Assembly: GCF_910588665.1 (NCBI RefSeq)
Contig: NZ_CAJUPR010000010.1
Location: 24,935-88,934 of the forward strand
Source of the DNA: an uncultured Brachyspira sp.
GTDB taxonomy: Bacteria > Spirochaetota > Brachyspiria > Brachyspirales > Brachyspiraceae
Direction: 5' to 3'
DNA: 64,000 nucleotides
The notes under the pieces were generated by a model that saw only the letters and a list, made by a program, of their open reading frames with translations, had not been told where the DNA came from and did no database searches. The translations under genes and the position numbers were made by a program. This document shows positions 1 through 9,411 of this stretch, piece after piece. Numbering within the stretch: the first letter of the stretch is position 1; each line of letters opens with the position of its first letter.

Positions 1-433
1 TAGCATTATAGAATACAATATCATATCCTGACTTCTCTTTTAAGCTGTTAACCCTATCTAAACTGAAATTTCCGAAAGGAGCGGCAATAGATAATTCTTT
101 TTTAAGAAAATCCCTTTCCGCTTTTAATTTATCCGAATTATGAGAAGTATTAATAACAGCTTCTATAACCTTATCTGTGCTTTTGGATAAAATCTCAGCT
201 TTAATATCAGAAACATCTTTTTTAGCTTTTTTAGCATCAGCTAAAGTATTATTAATAATATTTTTTGCTCTTACAGCATCATTCTTTTTACCTGCAATAG
301 CCTCTATATTTTCACTTGACACACCATTAGCTATTTCAATATGAACAAGCCCAAGCGAAGCTAAATCGCTTAAAGTTTTTTCCTTATCCTCATGAAAGAC
401 AAAGAGAGAAAGTTTCTTCATTTTCCTAATCAT
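1..433 (-). CDS. atpI: V-type ATP synthase subunit I, N-terminal part (cut by window edge)
   Basis: Membrane stator subunit of the V/A-type ATPase; its C-terminal membrane half carries ions past the rotor ring. Only about 144 N-terminal residues lie in the window and the frame is open to base 1. The visible part begins MIRKMKKLSLFVFHEDKE and runs into a charged, coiled-coil-like stretch, as expected for the cytoplasmic arm of subunit I. I chose the ATG at 433 because an AGGAGG sits 7-8 bases upstream and the ATG overlaps the atpD stop by four bases (ATGA); the ATG at 421 is in frame but lacks its own site. The gene follows E, DUF2764, A, B and D, as in Borrelia and Treponema. Subunit K would be expected beyond the window. 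Identity rests mostly on position. Confidence 0.85.
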   Translation of the reverse strand, partial: MIRKMKKLSLFVFHEDKEKTLSDLASLGLVHIEIANGVSSENIEAIAGKKNDAVRAKNIINNTLADAKKAKKDVSDIKAEILSKSTDKVIEAVINTSHNSDKLKAERDFLKKELSIAAPFGNFSLDRVNSLKEKSGYDIVFYNA

Positions 434-1029
434 AAAGACGCCTCCTTAGCTCTGTTTCTTTCTTTAACTATTTTTTGAGAAGATTTACTTAAATTGTCCT
501 CATCTTCCATATACCTTTTTATCTTGATTATAGCTGTTTTATACTCTGGAATTTGAACTTTTTCATAAAGATTAACTTTCTGAGTAGTTTTTTTCCTAGC
601 ATAAGCCAAAGCATTAAGTCTATCCTCAGTCATTTCAATTTTTATTTGAATAGTCATAAGACGCTCAAACATACTTATGGCAAGTCTAATCCAAGAAGGC
701 ATATTAAAAAGGCTGACATTTTCAATATCAAAATCTATATCCGAAAGTATGTAAACTTTAACACCGGCAATATTTTTTAATTCCGAATTGATTTTTTTAA
801 TTTTTACTATTTCAGGAAAATCAGTCCAAAAGCCGTTGTAGTTTTGATTTTCTTTAACTAATTTCTGATATTCTTCTTTAAGCAATTCAATCTCAGCGGT
901 AATCTTCCTCACTTCAAGACGAAGGGCTGCCTCTTTACTTTTCAAAGTAGGCAGTGCTTTCTCACGGATAGAAAGCTGGCGTCTTAAACTTTGAAGAGCC
1001 GTTTTATTGTATTGAAACTTTAATGCCAT
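430..1029 (-). CDS. atpD: V-type ATP synthase subunit D
   Basis: Central stalk subunit of the V/A-type ATPase, linking the A3B3 head to the membrane rotor. At 199 residues it has family length. The N-terminal motif KFQYNKTALQSLRRQL and the long helical, charged N- and C-terminal segments match the coiled-coil hairpin of subunit D; the middle (about 70-115) is the less helical globular part. It starts 21 bases after the atpB stop and overlaps atpI by four bases, so translation is probably coupled. Nothing is broken or missing. Confidence 0.92.
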   Translation of the reverse strand: MALKFQYNKTALQSLRRQLSIREKALPTLKSKEAALRLEVRKITAEIELLKEEYQKLVKENQNYNGFWTDFPEIVKIKKINSELKNIAGVKVYILSDIDFDIENVSLFNMPSWIRLAISMFERLMTIQIKIEMTEDRLNALAYARKKTTQKVNLYEKVQIPEYKTAIIKIKRYMEDEDNLSKSSQKIVKERNRAKEASL

Positions 1030-1049
1030 ATTTTACCTACTTTAATTAA

Positions 1050-2375
1050 TTAGTTATTTTTCCACTTACCAAATTGTTCAGCAAGCGAATCTTTTACGCC
1101 TACTTCCGCTTTGCTGAAATATTTACCCATTAATTCCCAGCCTGTCTCAAGCATCTCATCAATTTTAATATTAATATCTATGGCAAGAAGTCTTTCAGAA
1201 TATTCAGCCGCATATTTCAAGCATCTTTCATCATATTCAGTTAAATCAAAACCATTTTCTTTTTTCATTTTGGCATTAGCAGCATCTGAATAAAGACGCA
1301 CTAAAGTATTCATAACTGCAGGGTGATCTTCTCTGGTTTTCTTACCTATAACAAGCTGCTTCAAACGGGAAAGACTTCTGAAAGGATCAATAATTGTTTT
1401 ACCTATATCAGAATCTCTTCTTAAATAAAGCTGACCTTCTGTGATGTATCCAGTATTGTCAGGCACAGCATGAGTAATATCTCCTTCATTAAGTGTTGTA
1501 ACAGCTATAATAGTAATAGATCCTCCGTCAGGAAATTGAGCCGCTTTTTCATATATTTTGGCAAGATCCGAATATAAAGAACCAGGCATAGAGTCTTTGG
1601 AAGGAATCTGATCCATTTTATTAGACACTATAGCTAAAGCATCGGCATAGAGAGTCATATCTGTAAGAAGAACAAGAACTTTTTCTTTTTTCTCTACTGC
1701 AAAATATTCGGCAGCTGTACAAGCCATATCAGGAATTAAAAGTCTTTCTACAGGAGGGTCATCTGTAGTATTTATGAAACATATAATTTTATCTAAAGCG
1801 CCAGCTTCGGTAAATGTGTTTTTAAATGATAAATAATCGTCATTGGAAAGTCCCATACCGCCGAGTATGATTTTATCAGCTTCGGCTCTTAAGGCTACCT
1901 GGGCCAATACAGCATTATAAGGCTGATCGGGATCTGCAAAGAACGGTATTTTTTGCCCTGTAACAAGAGTATTGTTAAGATCAATACCTGCAATACCTGT
2001 GGCAATAAGCTCCGAAGGCTGTTTTCTTCTTACAGGGTTTACGGAAGGTCCTCCGATTTCTACCTCTTTTCCTTCAATCTCAGCACCGCCGTCAATAGGC
2101 TCTCCGTAAGCATTGAAGAATCTTCCAGCAAGAAGTTCGCTTACTTTAAGTCTAGGAGGCCTGCCTAAAAATACCACTTCGGCATTAGTAGGTATACCTT
2201 CAGTACCTTGGAAAACCTGAAGCGTAACAATGTCCCCAATCATTTTTACAACCTGAGCAGGTCTGCCCGCCACAAGGGCCATCTCATCATTACCGACATT
2301 TTCAGCTCTTAAAGATACGGTTGCTTTAGTAATCTGTACTAATTTTGTATATACTTTTTGAAATGCTTTAGGCAT
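1050..2375 (-). CDS. atpB: V-type ATP synthase subunit B (regulatory subunit)
   Basis: Non-catalytic nucleotide-binding subunit of the A3B3 head. The 441-residue protein has the ordered B-subunit blocks: an N-terminal beta barrel, a GIAGIDLNNTLVTGQKIPFF segment near 126-145, the LLTDMTLYADAL block near 236-247 and the C-terminal DLTEYDERCLKYA region. As usual for B subunits there is no intact Walker A motif; the equivalent loop reads FFADPDQPYN, which departs from the common FSGSGLPHN form. The ATG overlaps the last eight bases of atpA, so the two head subunits are probably translated in step. Confidence 0.95.
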   Translation of the reverse strand: MPKAFQKVYTKLVQITKATVSLRAENVGNDEMALVAGRPAQVVKMIGDIVTLQVFQGTEGIPTNAEVVFLGRPPRLKVSELLAGRFFNAYGEPIDGGAEIEGKEVEIGGPSVNPVRRKQPSELIATGIAGIDLNNTLVTGQKIPFFADPDQPYNAVLAQVALRAEADKIILGGMGLSNDDYLSFKNTFTEAGALDKIICFINTTDDPPVERLLIPDMACTAAEYFAVEKKEKVLVLLTDMTLYADALAIVSNKMDQIPSKDSMPGSLYSDLAKIYEKAAQFPDGGSITIIAVTTLNEGDITHAVPDNTGYITEGQLYLRRDSDIGKTIIDPFRSLSRLKQLVIGKKTREDHPAVMNTLVRLYSDAANAKMKKENGFDLTEYDERCLKYAAEYSERLLAIDINIKIDEMLETGWELMGKYFSKAEVGVKDSLAEQFGKWKNN

Positions 2376-4131
2376 GAGTTATACTCCTTTCAGCAAATAT
2401 TGATTCCATCTCAGCTGTGTATTTTTTATGGTCATCAGACTGATATACAGAATAGTTCATCTGCTTAAATGCGTTAATAAGTCTTTTAAAATAGGTACCT
2501 ACTTCGCTGTAGTCTTCAAATCTGTAATCAGCATCTACAACTTTCATAACTTGATTTAATAATTCTTTTTGTCTTTCTATAGGACAGTTTTTATCTACTT
2601 TATCAAAAGCGTCCTGCTGCAATATAACAAAGTCTATTAACTCAGCTTTCCATAAACGCTGATGGTATTCAAGAGGCACTGCATCATCACCGAGAATACT
2701 TATTTGGTCATTGGCTTCCTGTCCTCTTCTGGCTATATCCTTAGCTTTTATAACCTTTTCAGACCAACCCTTTTCTATATTAGTATCTGAGAATTCTATA
2801 AATTCAGGATATTCAATATATTTAGAATAGGAATCAAGCGGATCAACTGCAGGATATCTTTTACTGTCTGCGCGTTTCTGAGATAAAGCATAGAAGCATC
2901 TTGCAGCTTTACGGGTAGATTCTGTTACAGGCTCTTTTAAGTTTCCGCCTGCAGGAGATACCGTACCTATAAATGTAATAGAACCTGTTTCTCCGTTATT
3001 TAAGTACACAAAACCTGCTCTTGCATAGAAACTGGATATAATTGCAGGCAAGTCAATAGGGAATGCATCTGGTCCCGGCAATTCTTCAAGTCTGTTTGAC
3101 ATCTCTCTTAAAGCCTGAGCCCAGCGAGATGTAGAATCGGCAAGAAGAAGAACTTTAAGCCCCATAGATCTGTAATATTCTGCTATAGTCATACCAACAT
3201 ATACTGAAGCTTCACGGGCTGCAACAGGCATATTTGAAGTGTTGCATATAATAGTAGTTCTTTCCATTAAACTTCTGCCTGTTCTAGGATCCACAAGTTC
3301 AGGGAATTCCGTAAATATTTCAACTACCTCATTAGCCCTTTCTCCGCATGCCGTCATTATAATTAAGTCAGCATTTGCATTAGTAGCCAAAGCATGCTGC
3401 AATACTGTTTTTCCAGCTCCGAAAGGTCCTGGAATAAATCCCGTACCGCCTTCTGTAATAGGGTTGAAAGTATCTATAGTTCTTACGCCTGTTTCCAGCA
3501 ATTTAAATGGTCTCGGCTTTTCTTTATATGATTTAATAGTAAGCTTTACAGGCCATCTCTGTATCATAGTTACTTCTGTTTTTTCACCGTTAGGCGATTT
3601 TATAACAGCAATTGTGTCGCTTAATCCGTAAGTGCCTGAAGATACCACACTTTCAATAATGCCTTTACCTTCAAATTTAAAAGGAACCATTATTTTATGG
3701 TCAATCCAGCCTTCTTTTACTGCACCTATCCAATCTCCAGCCTGTACTTCATCTCCCTGCTTAGCTATCGGAGTAAAGTCATATTTAGATTCTTTATCTT
3801 CAGAAAGATTATTATATTTGCCTCTTTCTAAGAATACGCCTTGCAATTTATCAAGGTCGTTTTGAAGTCCGTCAAAGTTTTTACCCAAAAGTCCGGGCCC
3901 TAATTCAATTTCCAGCATTGAACCAGTAAACTCTACGGCATCACCTAATTTTACACCCCTAGTAGATTCAAATACCTGAGCACTAGCACTAGCACCTGAT
4001 ATTTTAATAACCTCAGCCATAAGTTTCGCATTGCCGCAAGATACATAGCATATCTCGTTTTGCGAAACAGGACCGTCTACCTCTATTGAAATTAGGTTTG
4101 ATATAATAGCAGTTACATTACCTTTAGTCAT
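2368..4131 (-). CDS. atpA: V-type ATP synthase subunit A (catalytic subunit)
   Basis: Catalytic ATPase subunit of the V/A-type enzyme, which couples ATP hydrolysis or synthesis to H+ or Na+ movement. The 587-residue product has the family length, a Walker A loop GPFGAGKT at residues 235-242, the long non-homologous insertion before it (about 110-190) typical of A subunits, the ADSTSRWAQALREMS block, and a helical C-terminal domain. It overlaps atpB by eight bases and lies 28 bases downstream of the DUF2764 gene. The ion specificity cannot be read here because subunit K lies outside the window. Confidence 0.97.
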   Translation of the reverse strand: MTKGNVTAIISNLISIEVDGPVSQNEICYVSCGNAKLMAEVIKISGASASAQVFESTRGVKLGDAVEFTGSMLEIELGPGLLGKNFDGLQNDLDKLQGVFLERGKYNNLSEDKESKYDFTPIAKQGDEVQAGDWIGAVKEGWIDHKIMVPFKFEGKGIIESVVSSGTYGLSDTIAVIKSPNGEKTEVTMIQRWPVKLTIKSYKEKPRPFKLLETGVRTIDTFNPITEGGTGFIPGPFGAGKTVLQHALATNANADLIIMTACGERANEVVEIFTEFPELVDPRTGRSLMERTTIICNTSNMPVAAREASVYVGMTIAEYYRSMGLKVLLLADSTSRWAQALREMSNRLEELPGPDAFPIDLPAIISSFYARAGFVYLNNGETGSITFIGTVSPAGGNLKEPVTESTRKAARCFYALSQKRADSKRYPAVDPLDSYSKYIEYPEFIEFSDTNIEKGWSEKVIKAKDIARRGQEANDQISILGDDAVPLEYHQRLWKAELIDFVILQQDAFDKVDKNCPIERQKELLNQVMKVVDADYRFEDYSEVGTYFKRLINAFKQMNYSVYQSDDHKKYTAEMESIFAERSITHA

Positions 4132-4159
4132 TTCAATCTCCTAATTAATTATACATACA

Positions 4160-5002
4160 TTACATAGCAGACGCTTTTGTTTTTAAAGCACCTATAAGCG
4201 TCTCCAAATGCTTCTTACCTTTCTCTTCATTTCTTCCGTTTATACTAACAGCATAACTAAGATTTATATAGTAAGCAAAAACATTATCCGTCGTGAAAGA
4301 TTTAATAGATGTTATTCTATCCAAAAACTCTTTTACTAAAAGATATTCTATATTTTCCATATTATACGGATCCGCCTTATCTGATGAATTGAATGTTTCT
4401 ATAATAGTATTGATATATGGCATCTCTCTGCCTACTCCGAAATCAGATGCTGTTGATTTTGTCAATGCAGATATCAAAGAATAATCGCCTATAAGCTCTT
4501 TTGATATCAATTCGCTTGAAAAACCTAAGGCTCTTCCATTTAAAGCGGCTAAAACATTCTTTAAATTACGCATGAATAAGGAATAATTTTTAATAAAATA
4601 ATTTCCGCTTTCTATCATCTCATCATAATATAAGCTTAAAAGTGTATTTTCTATATGTCTTGCATTTTCCCATTCCGTATTTTTATTATCCTCTAAAAAT
4701 TTACTCATATATGAAGGCAGATTAGAAATATTATTATATTTCTGAATATCATCTCTTCCGAATATTGACGGTTCTAAATGCTCTATATAAGGAGTAAATA
4801 ATCCTTTTTGTATGGCTATTGAACTTACCAGATTTCTATTATCATTCTGATATATAAGATAACGGAAATACTTAGCATCTTTACCGCTTAAACTGGATAA
4901 TATGTTCTGAGCAATTTCATTAATATCATATTTAGCCTTAGAATCTGAAAGTTTTACTTCGGGAAGACCTGAGATAAGATAATAATATGATCCCATAATC
5001 AC
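4160..5002 (-). CDS. DUF2764 protein of the V-ATPase operon
   Basis: A 280-residue protein encoded between subunits E and A. The start MIMGSYYYLISGLPEVKL matches the DUF2764 family, which occupies this same operon position in Borrelia and other spirochaetes and in Bacteroidetes. Helical throughout with no signal peptide or membrane segment. From its location it probably substitutes for the peripheral or central stalk component (the subunit C role) missing from the operon; that role is inferred. The start lies 5 bases after the atpE stop (spacing TAAGAGGGGTG), with GAGGGG as ribosome site; the second ATG two codons later is an alternative. Confidence 0.8.
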   Translation of the reverse strand: MIMGSYYYLISGLPEVKLSDSKAKYDINEIAQNILSSLSGKDAKYFRYLIYQNDNRNLVSSIAIQKGLFTPYIEHLEPSIFGRDDIQKYNNISNLPSYMSKFLEDNKNTEWENARHIENTLLSLYYDEMIESGNYFIKNYSLFMRNLKNVLAALNGRALGFSSELISKELIGDYSLISALTKSTASDFGVGREMPYINTIIETFNSSDKADPYNMENIEYLLVKEFLDRITSIKSFTTDNVFAYYINLSYAVSINGRNEEKGKKHLETLIGALKTKASAM

Positions 5003-5007
5003 CCCTC

Positions 5008-5622
5008 TTATTTACTGAAAATTACTTCTTCCGTTTTTGCTTTTATATAGTCGCTGAAAAACTCCACGAAATCTTCATCTGTGAATTGTAATTGATAATT
5101 GCCGCCTTCAGGTACGATTTTAAATCCGTTTGACAATTTTTTATCAAAGCTGATAACGGCATTTTTTATTGCGCTTTTTATAGATCTTTCAAATGAAGCG
5201 TCTATATCGGATTTCTTAGATTCCGGAAAATATACAGTTACATCTGAATCGCCTGAGGAAATATCCCATTTCTTAACCACTTCAAGGATTAAATCTTTCA
5301 AAAAAGAAGTATCTGCAAATGCTTCTTTTAAGCTGTCTTCCAATACTTTAGCTGTTACCAATTCTTTTATTTTCTGCTTTAAAGCACTGATAGACTGCTC
5401 ACCTGCCATACGGACATCAGTTATTGTATTTTTTCTAAGCTCTTCCGACTTTCTTTCTGCTTCTTTAATGATTTCTTCAGATTTTGCTTCAGCTTCTTTT
5501 AATATTCTGTCAGCTTCGCTTTTAGCATTTGAGATTATTTCATCAGCTTTTTTGTTAGATTTTTCAACACCATCTTGATATATACGCTCAAGAAGGGAGT
5601 CTAATTTTTTCTCTTCAGCCAT
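5008..5622 (-). CDS. atpE: V-type ATP synthase subunit E
   Basis: Peripheral-stalk subunit of the V/A-type ATPase and first gene of the operon. Residues about 15-95 form a long alternating K/E/A helix with many EA and SE repeats, the right-handed coiled coil of subunit E; residues 100-204 form the globular C-terminal domain that binds the head. 204 residues is family length. AAGGAG lies close upstream of the ATG. No gene for subunits C, F or G appears in the operon, the reduced set known from spirochaetes. Confidence 0.88.
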   Translation of the reverse strand: MAEEKKLDSLLERIYQDGVEKSNKKADEIISNAKSEADRILKEAEAKSEEIIKEAERKSEELRKNTITDVRMAGEQSISALKQKIKELVTAKVLEDSLKEAFADTSFLKDLILEVVKKWDISSGDSDVTVYFPESKKSDIDASFERSIKSAIKNAVISFDKKLSNGFKIVPEGGNYQLQFTDEDFVEFFSDYIKAKTEEVIFSK

Positions 5623-5877
5623 AATAACTCCTTAACTTTTTATAAAATTGATTTACAGAAATTGTAAAAATTTTCTCCGCACACTACTATAATATAACAT
5701 TATCAAATTTTTTAAAAAAATCAAGCAAAATACATAAAATATAATTAGTTATATTATTTTTTTACTAATTTTTTAATATTTTATCATATCATATTATGTT
5801 TATGCCTTGATTTTTAATAAAAAATATACTATTCTTAATTTAAGAAGAAGTTAAATTATTTTAAGGAAAGCAGCAAT
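5623..5877. promoter_or_regulatory. Divergent control region between V-ATPase and acyl-CoA clusters
   Basis: A 255-base AT-rich gap separating two divergently transcribed operons, so it must hold both promoters. On the plus strand TTGATT at 5807 with TATTCT at 5830 (17-base spacing) is a weak sigma70-like pair for the CoA-transferase. On the minus strand TATATT/TATTAT elements lie near 5690, but I see no convincing -35 partner. No operator palindrome was recognised. Confidence 0.4.
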
Positions 5878-7428
5878 ATGAAATTTATTAAAGCAAATCA
5901 AGTTAGCGGGCTTATTAACAGCAACTCTTTTATAGGACTATGCGGGTTTGTAGGCATCGGATCTGCTGAAGAAATTCTATCTCAGATTGAGAAATCATTT
6001 TTAGAAAAAGGACAGCCTAATAATTTAAGCGTCATTTTTGCAGCAGGAATCGGAGACGGCAAAGGAAGAGGCGCAGGACATTTAGGGCATAAAGGACTTG
6101 TAAAAAGAGTTATAGCAGGACACTGGGGATTAGCTCCAAAACTCGGCGAATTAGCCAATAATAATGAAATTGAAGCATATAATCTTCCTCAGGGAGTTAT
6201 TTCTCAAATGTTCAGAGAAATGGCAGCAGGAAAACCCGGAATACTTTCGCATGTAGGACTTGGAACTTTTGTTGATCCTGAACTTCAGGGAGGAAAACTT
6301 AACAGTGCAACAACTGAAGATATTGTTGAAAGATGTAAGTTTAGAGGACAGGATTTATTATTCTTCCATGCTCCGAAACTGGATTATGCCGTATTAAGAG
6401 GTACTTCAGCGGATGAAGACGGAAATATCTCTTTTGAAGAAGAAGCTCTTACGCTTGAAGCTTTATCTGTAGCTACTGCCGTTAAAAATAATGGAGGAAA
6501 AGTTTTTGTACAAGTTAAAAGAAAAGTAAGAAGAGGAAGTATACCTCCGAAAGAAGTAAAAATTCCAGGAATTTTAGTAGATTATGTAGTTATAGCTGAA
6601 ACTCCTGAAAATCATATGCAGACATTCGGAGAATACTATAATGAAGGATATGTTAAAAATCACTTTATTGTAGAAGGAAGCCTTAAAGAAGTAAAACTTG
6701 ATGAAAGAAAAATCATTTCAAGAAGATGTGCAATGCTTTTGGATAAGAGCAAAAAAATACTTAACTACGGCATAGGAATGCCTGAAGTTATAGCAATGGT
6801 AATAAATGAAGAAGGTCAGGAGCAATACTTTACGCCTACAGTTGAGCCCGGAGCAATCGGGGGGACTCCTATGGGCGGACTCAGTTTCGGAGCGACATAT
6901 AATGCAACTGCAATAGTTGATCAGCCATATCAATTCGACTTCTATGACGGAGGAGGATTAGATATGGCATTTTTAGGACTTGCGCAATGCGATCAATACG
7001 GAAATATCAATGTTTCTAAATTCGGACCTAAGATCGCAGGCTGCGGAGGATTTATTAATATAACTCAGAATGCAAAAGAAGTTGTATTTTTAGGAACTTT
7101 TACAACAGGCGGATTAAAAATAGGTGTTGAAAACGGAGAACTTAGAATTCTTCAGGAAGGAAAAGTTAAGAAATTTGTTAAAAATGTAGAACAAATTACA
7201 TTCAGCGGCAAGACAGCTAATGAAAACAATAAAAAAGTTACTTATGTAACTGAAAGAGCCGTTTTTGAGCTTGCTAAAGAAGGATTAAAACTTGTAGAAA
7301 TAGCCCCGGGGGCGGATCTTCAAAAAGATATATTAGATCAAATGGAGTTTAAGCCTATTGTATCTGATGAATTGAAATTGATGAAATCAAAAATCTTTAT
7401 TGATGAAAAAATGGGTTTGGTATTTTAA
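5878..7428 (+). CDS. Acetate/propionate-type CoA-transferase (family I, YdiF/Pct-like)
   Basis: Moves CoA between short-chain acyl-CoAs and free acids (acetate, propionate, butyrate, hydroxy- or oxo-acids). The 516-residue single chain carries both halves of a family I CoA-transferase. The N-terminal half has the glycine-rich GFVGIGSAEEIL and AGHWGLAPKLGEL blocks. The C-terminal half has VEPGAIGGTPMGG, whose glutamate (E323) aligns with the catalytic glutamate that forms the glutamyl-CoA intermediate in Pct and YdiF. This fused form differs from the two-subunit AtoDA/ScoAB type. AAGGA lies upstream of the ATG. It starts a same-strand cluster with a permease 28 bases on, then a hydratase, acyl-CoA dehydrogenase and ETF. 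Exact substrate is inferred only. Confidence 0.9.
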   Translation: MKFIKANQVSGLINSNSFIGLCGFVGIGSAEEILSQIEKSFLEKGQPNNLSVIFAAGIGDGKGRGAGHLGHKGLVKRVIAGHWGLAPKLGELANNNEIEAYNLPQGVISQMFREMAAGKPGILSHVGLGTFVDPELQGGKLNSATTEDIVERCKFRGQDLLFFHAPKLDYAVLRGTSADEDGNISFEEEALTLEALSVATAVKNNGGKVFVQVKRKVRRGSIPPKEVKIPGILVDYVVIAETPENHMQTFGEYYNEGYVKNHFIVEGSLKEVKLDERKIISRRCAMLLDKSKKILNYGIGMPEVIAMVINEEGQEQYFTPTVEPGAIGGTPMGGLSFGATYNATAIVDQPYQFDFYDGGGLDMAFLGLAQCDQYGNINVSKFGPKIAGCGGFINITQNAKEVVFLGTFTTGGLKIGVENGELRILQEGKVKKFVKNVEQITFSGKTANENNKKVTYVTERAVFELAKEGLKLVEIAPGADLQKDILDQMEFKPIVSDELKLMKSKIFIDEKMGLVF

Positions 7429-7456
7429 TTAAAAAATAATAAAGGGGTTTTTTTAT

Positions 7457-8848
7457 ATGGTTTTTGGAACAATTGGTATTATATTATCATTGGCACTTTT
7501 AATGTATCTGGCATACAGAGGATTTTCGGTTTTAATTATATCTCCTATCCTTGCATGCTTGGCAGCAATATTGAGCGGAATTGACACAGGAAGCGTTCAT
7601 ATTTTAGCTACATATACGGAAACATTTATGAGCAGTTTAGCAGGATATGTAAGAAATTATTTTCCTATTTTCCTACTCGGAGCTATATTCGGCAAGGTAA
7701 TGGATGATACAGGTTCGGCAAAAAGTATTTCATATTTTATCTGCGAAAAATTCGGTAAAGATAAAGCTATACTTGCTATAGTTCTTGCCTGCGCTGTACT
7801 TACTTACGGCGGAATATCTTTATTTGTTGTAGCTTTTGCTATTTATCCTGTTGCAGCGGCTTTATTCAGAGAAAGCGGAATACCTAAAAGATTCATTCCC
7901 GGAGCAATTGCTTGCGGAGCTTTCACTTTCACAATGACAGCTTTGCCTGGAACGCCTCAAATTCAAAATGCTATACCAATGCAGTATTTCGGAACAGATG
8001 CTTATGCGGCTCCTGTTCTTGGAATTATAGGGGCTATACTTATGGGAACAGGTGGTGTAGTATGGCTTCAGAGAAGAGTAAAAGCAGCTATGGCTAAAGG
8101 CGAGGGATACGGAATTCATAATAATGAACCACAGGTATCAGAAGAAAATTTAGTAAAACTGCCTCCGTTCGGAATTGCAATTCTTCCTATTCTTTTAGTT
8201 TTAATTGTAGGACTTATTACTTCTAAATTTATATTCCCTAAATTAGATCTTTCTTACCTTACAAATTACGGAACAACAGCTACAAAAGTTGTAGGAAACT
8301 GGAGCTTAATTATTTCATTAATAGTTTCTATAGTGGTTGCAATTCTTCTTAACTTAAAGAGAATGGAAAGCGTTACTAAAACTCTTACCAACGGAGTATC
8401 AGGAAGCTTCCTTGCTGTAATGAATACAGCATCTGAAGTAGGATACGGAAATGTTATTGCTTCAATGGCGGCATTTGCTGTTGTTAAAGGAGCTTTACTT
8501 GGAATTTCTTCAAACCCTCTTGTTTCTGAGGCAATCTCTGTTTCTGCCCTTGCGGGTGTTACAGGTTCTGCATCAGGAGGATTAAGTATAGCCCTTGAAG
8601 CACTTAGTCAGACATATTTAAAAGATGCTTTAGCTAATAATATAAATCCTCAGGTTCTTCACAGAATAGCTTCCATGGCCTGCGGAGGGCTGGACACAAT
8701 GCCTCATAACGGCGCCGTAATAACAGTTCTTGCCGTTACAGGAATGACCCACAGGGAATCATATGGGGACATTGCAATGTGTACCGCCGTAATTCCTGTT
8801 ATAACAGTTGCAATTTGTATTGTGCTTGCTAGTTTTGGCGTATGCTGA
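7457..8848 (+). CDS. GntP-family permease, probable short-chain (hydroxy)acid importer
   Basis: A 463-residue inner-membrane protein with about 12 hydrophobic segments. It has GntP-superfamily marks: the YFPIFLLGAIFGKVMDDTG block near residue 70, the TYGGISLFVVAFAIYP segment near 115, TALPGTPQIQNAIP near 160 and the GGLDTMPHNGAV signature near 405. The superfamily includes gluconate permeases and a branch found beside CoA-transferase and 3-hydroxybutyrate genes (D-beta-hydroxybutyrate permease type). Its place directly after a CoA-transferase and before a hydratase favours the short-chain acid branch over a gluconate role; no gluconate kinase is nearby. The ribosome site is AAAGGGG, about 10 bases from the ATG. 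Confidence 0.82.
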   Translation: MVFGTIGIILSLALLMYLAYRGFSVLIISPILACLAAILSGIDTGSVHILATYTETFMSSLAGYVRNYFPIFLLGAIFGKVMDDTGSAKSISYFICEKFGKDKAILAIVLACAVLTYGGISLFVVAFAIYPVAAALFRESGIPKRFIPGAIACGAFTFTMTALPGTPQIQNAIPMQYFGTDAYAAPVLGIIGAILMGTGGVVWLQRRVKAAMAKGEGYGIHNNEPQVSEENLVKLPPFGIAILPILLVLIVGLITSKFIFPKLDLSYLTNYGTTATKVVGNWSLIISLIVSIVVAILLNLKRMESVTKTLTNGVSGSFLAVMNTASEVGYGNVIASMAAFAVVKGALLGISSNPLVSEAISVSALAGVTGSASGGLSIALEALSQTYLKDALANNINPQVLHRIASMACGGLDTMPHNGAVITVLAVTGMTHRESYGDIAMCTAVIPVITVAICIVLASFGVC

Positions 8849-8953
8849 TTTTATTATCATTAAAAAAATTAAATCATAACGGCAGAAATTAATTAATATA
8901 GAAAATATTTTTATTAAAATAAAATTTTCAAAAATAATTTAGGAGGAATAATT

Positions 8954-9358
8954 GTGAAATTTGAAGATTTAAAAGTGGGAATGAAAGCTGAAGTTTCTAA
9001 AACTATAACTGAAACAGATGTAGTTTTATATGCTGGAATTACCCTTGATACGAATCCTGCTCATTTAAATGAAGTTCATGCACAGCAAACTGCATTCAAA
9101 CATAGAATAGCTCATGGAATGCTTACCGCAGGACTTGTATCGGCAGTTTTAGGAACAAAACTTCCGGGAGAAGGAAGTATTTATATGGGACAGGAATTAA
9201 AATTTACAGCGCCTGTATATTTTGGAGATACAATCACAGCCTGCTGTGAAATTGTAGAACTTATACCTGAAAAAAACAGAGTAATTCTTTCTACTACTTG
9301 TACAAACCAAGATGGAAAAGCTGTTCTAACAGGAAAAGCAACTATAATGAAAAAATAA
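8954..9358 (+). CDS. MaoC/PhaJ-like (R)-specific enoyl-CoA hydratase
   Basis: A 134-residue single hot-dog-fold hydratase. The hydratase-2 signature is present: LDTNPAH gives the catalytic Asp32-x4-His37 pair, followed by HRIAHGML. Proteins of this size and motif (PhaJ) interconvert (R)-3-hydroxyacyl-CoA and trans-2-enoyl-CoA, the opposite stereochemistry to crotonase. The start is GTG at 8954, chosen because AGGAGG lies seven bases upstream. It sits 105 bases after the permease and 53 bases before the acyl-CoA dehydrogenase. The cluster has no crotonase, thiolase or 3-hydroxybutyryl-CoA dehydrogenase, so this is the only hydratase. Some MaoC proteins act on other substrates. Confidence 0.85.
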   Translation: MKFEDLKVGMKAEVSKTITETDVVLYAGITLDTNPAHLNEVHAQQTAFKHRIAHGMLTAGLVSAVLGTKLPGEGSIYMGQELKFTAPVYFGDTITACCEIVELIPEKNRVILSTTCTNQDGKAVLTGKATIMKK

Positions 9359-9411
9359 AATAATTAAAAATAAAAAAAATTGATTTAAAGATTATCATCA
9401 GGAGGACCAGA

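Noticed and set aside
7862..8119. Frames overlapping the GntP permease on both strands
   Set aside because: Serine- and cysteine-rich shadow translations without ribosome sites, inside a permease with intact family motifs.
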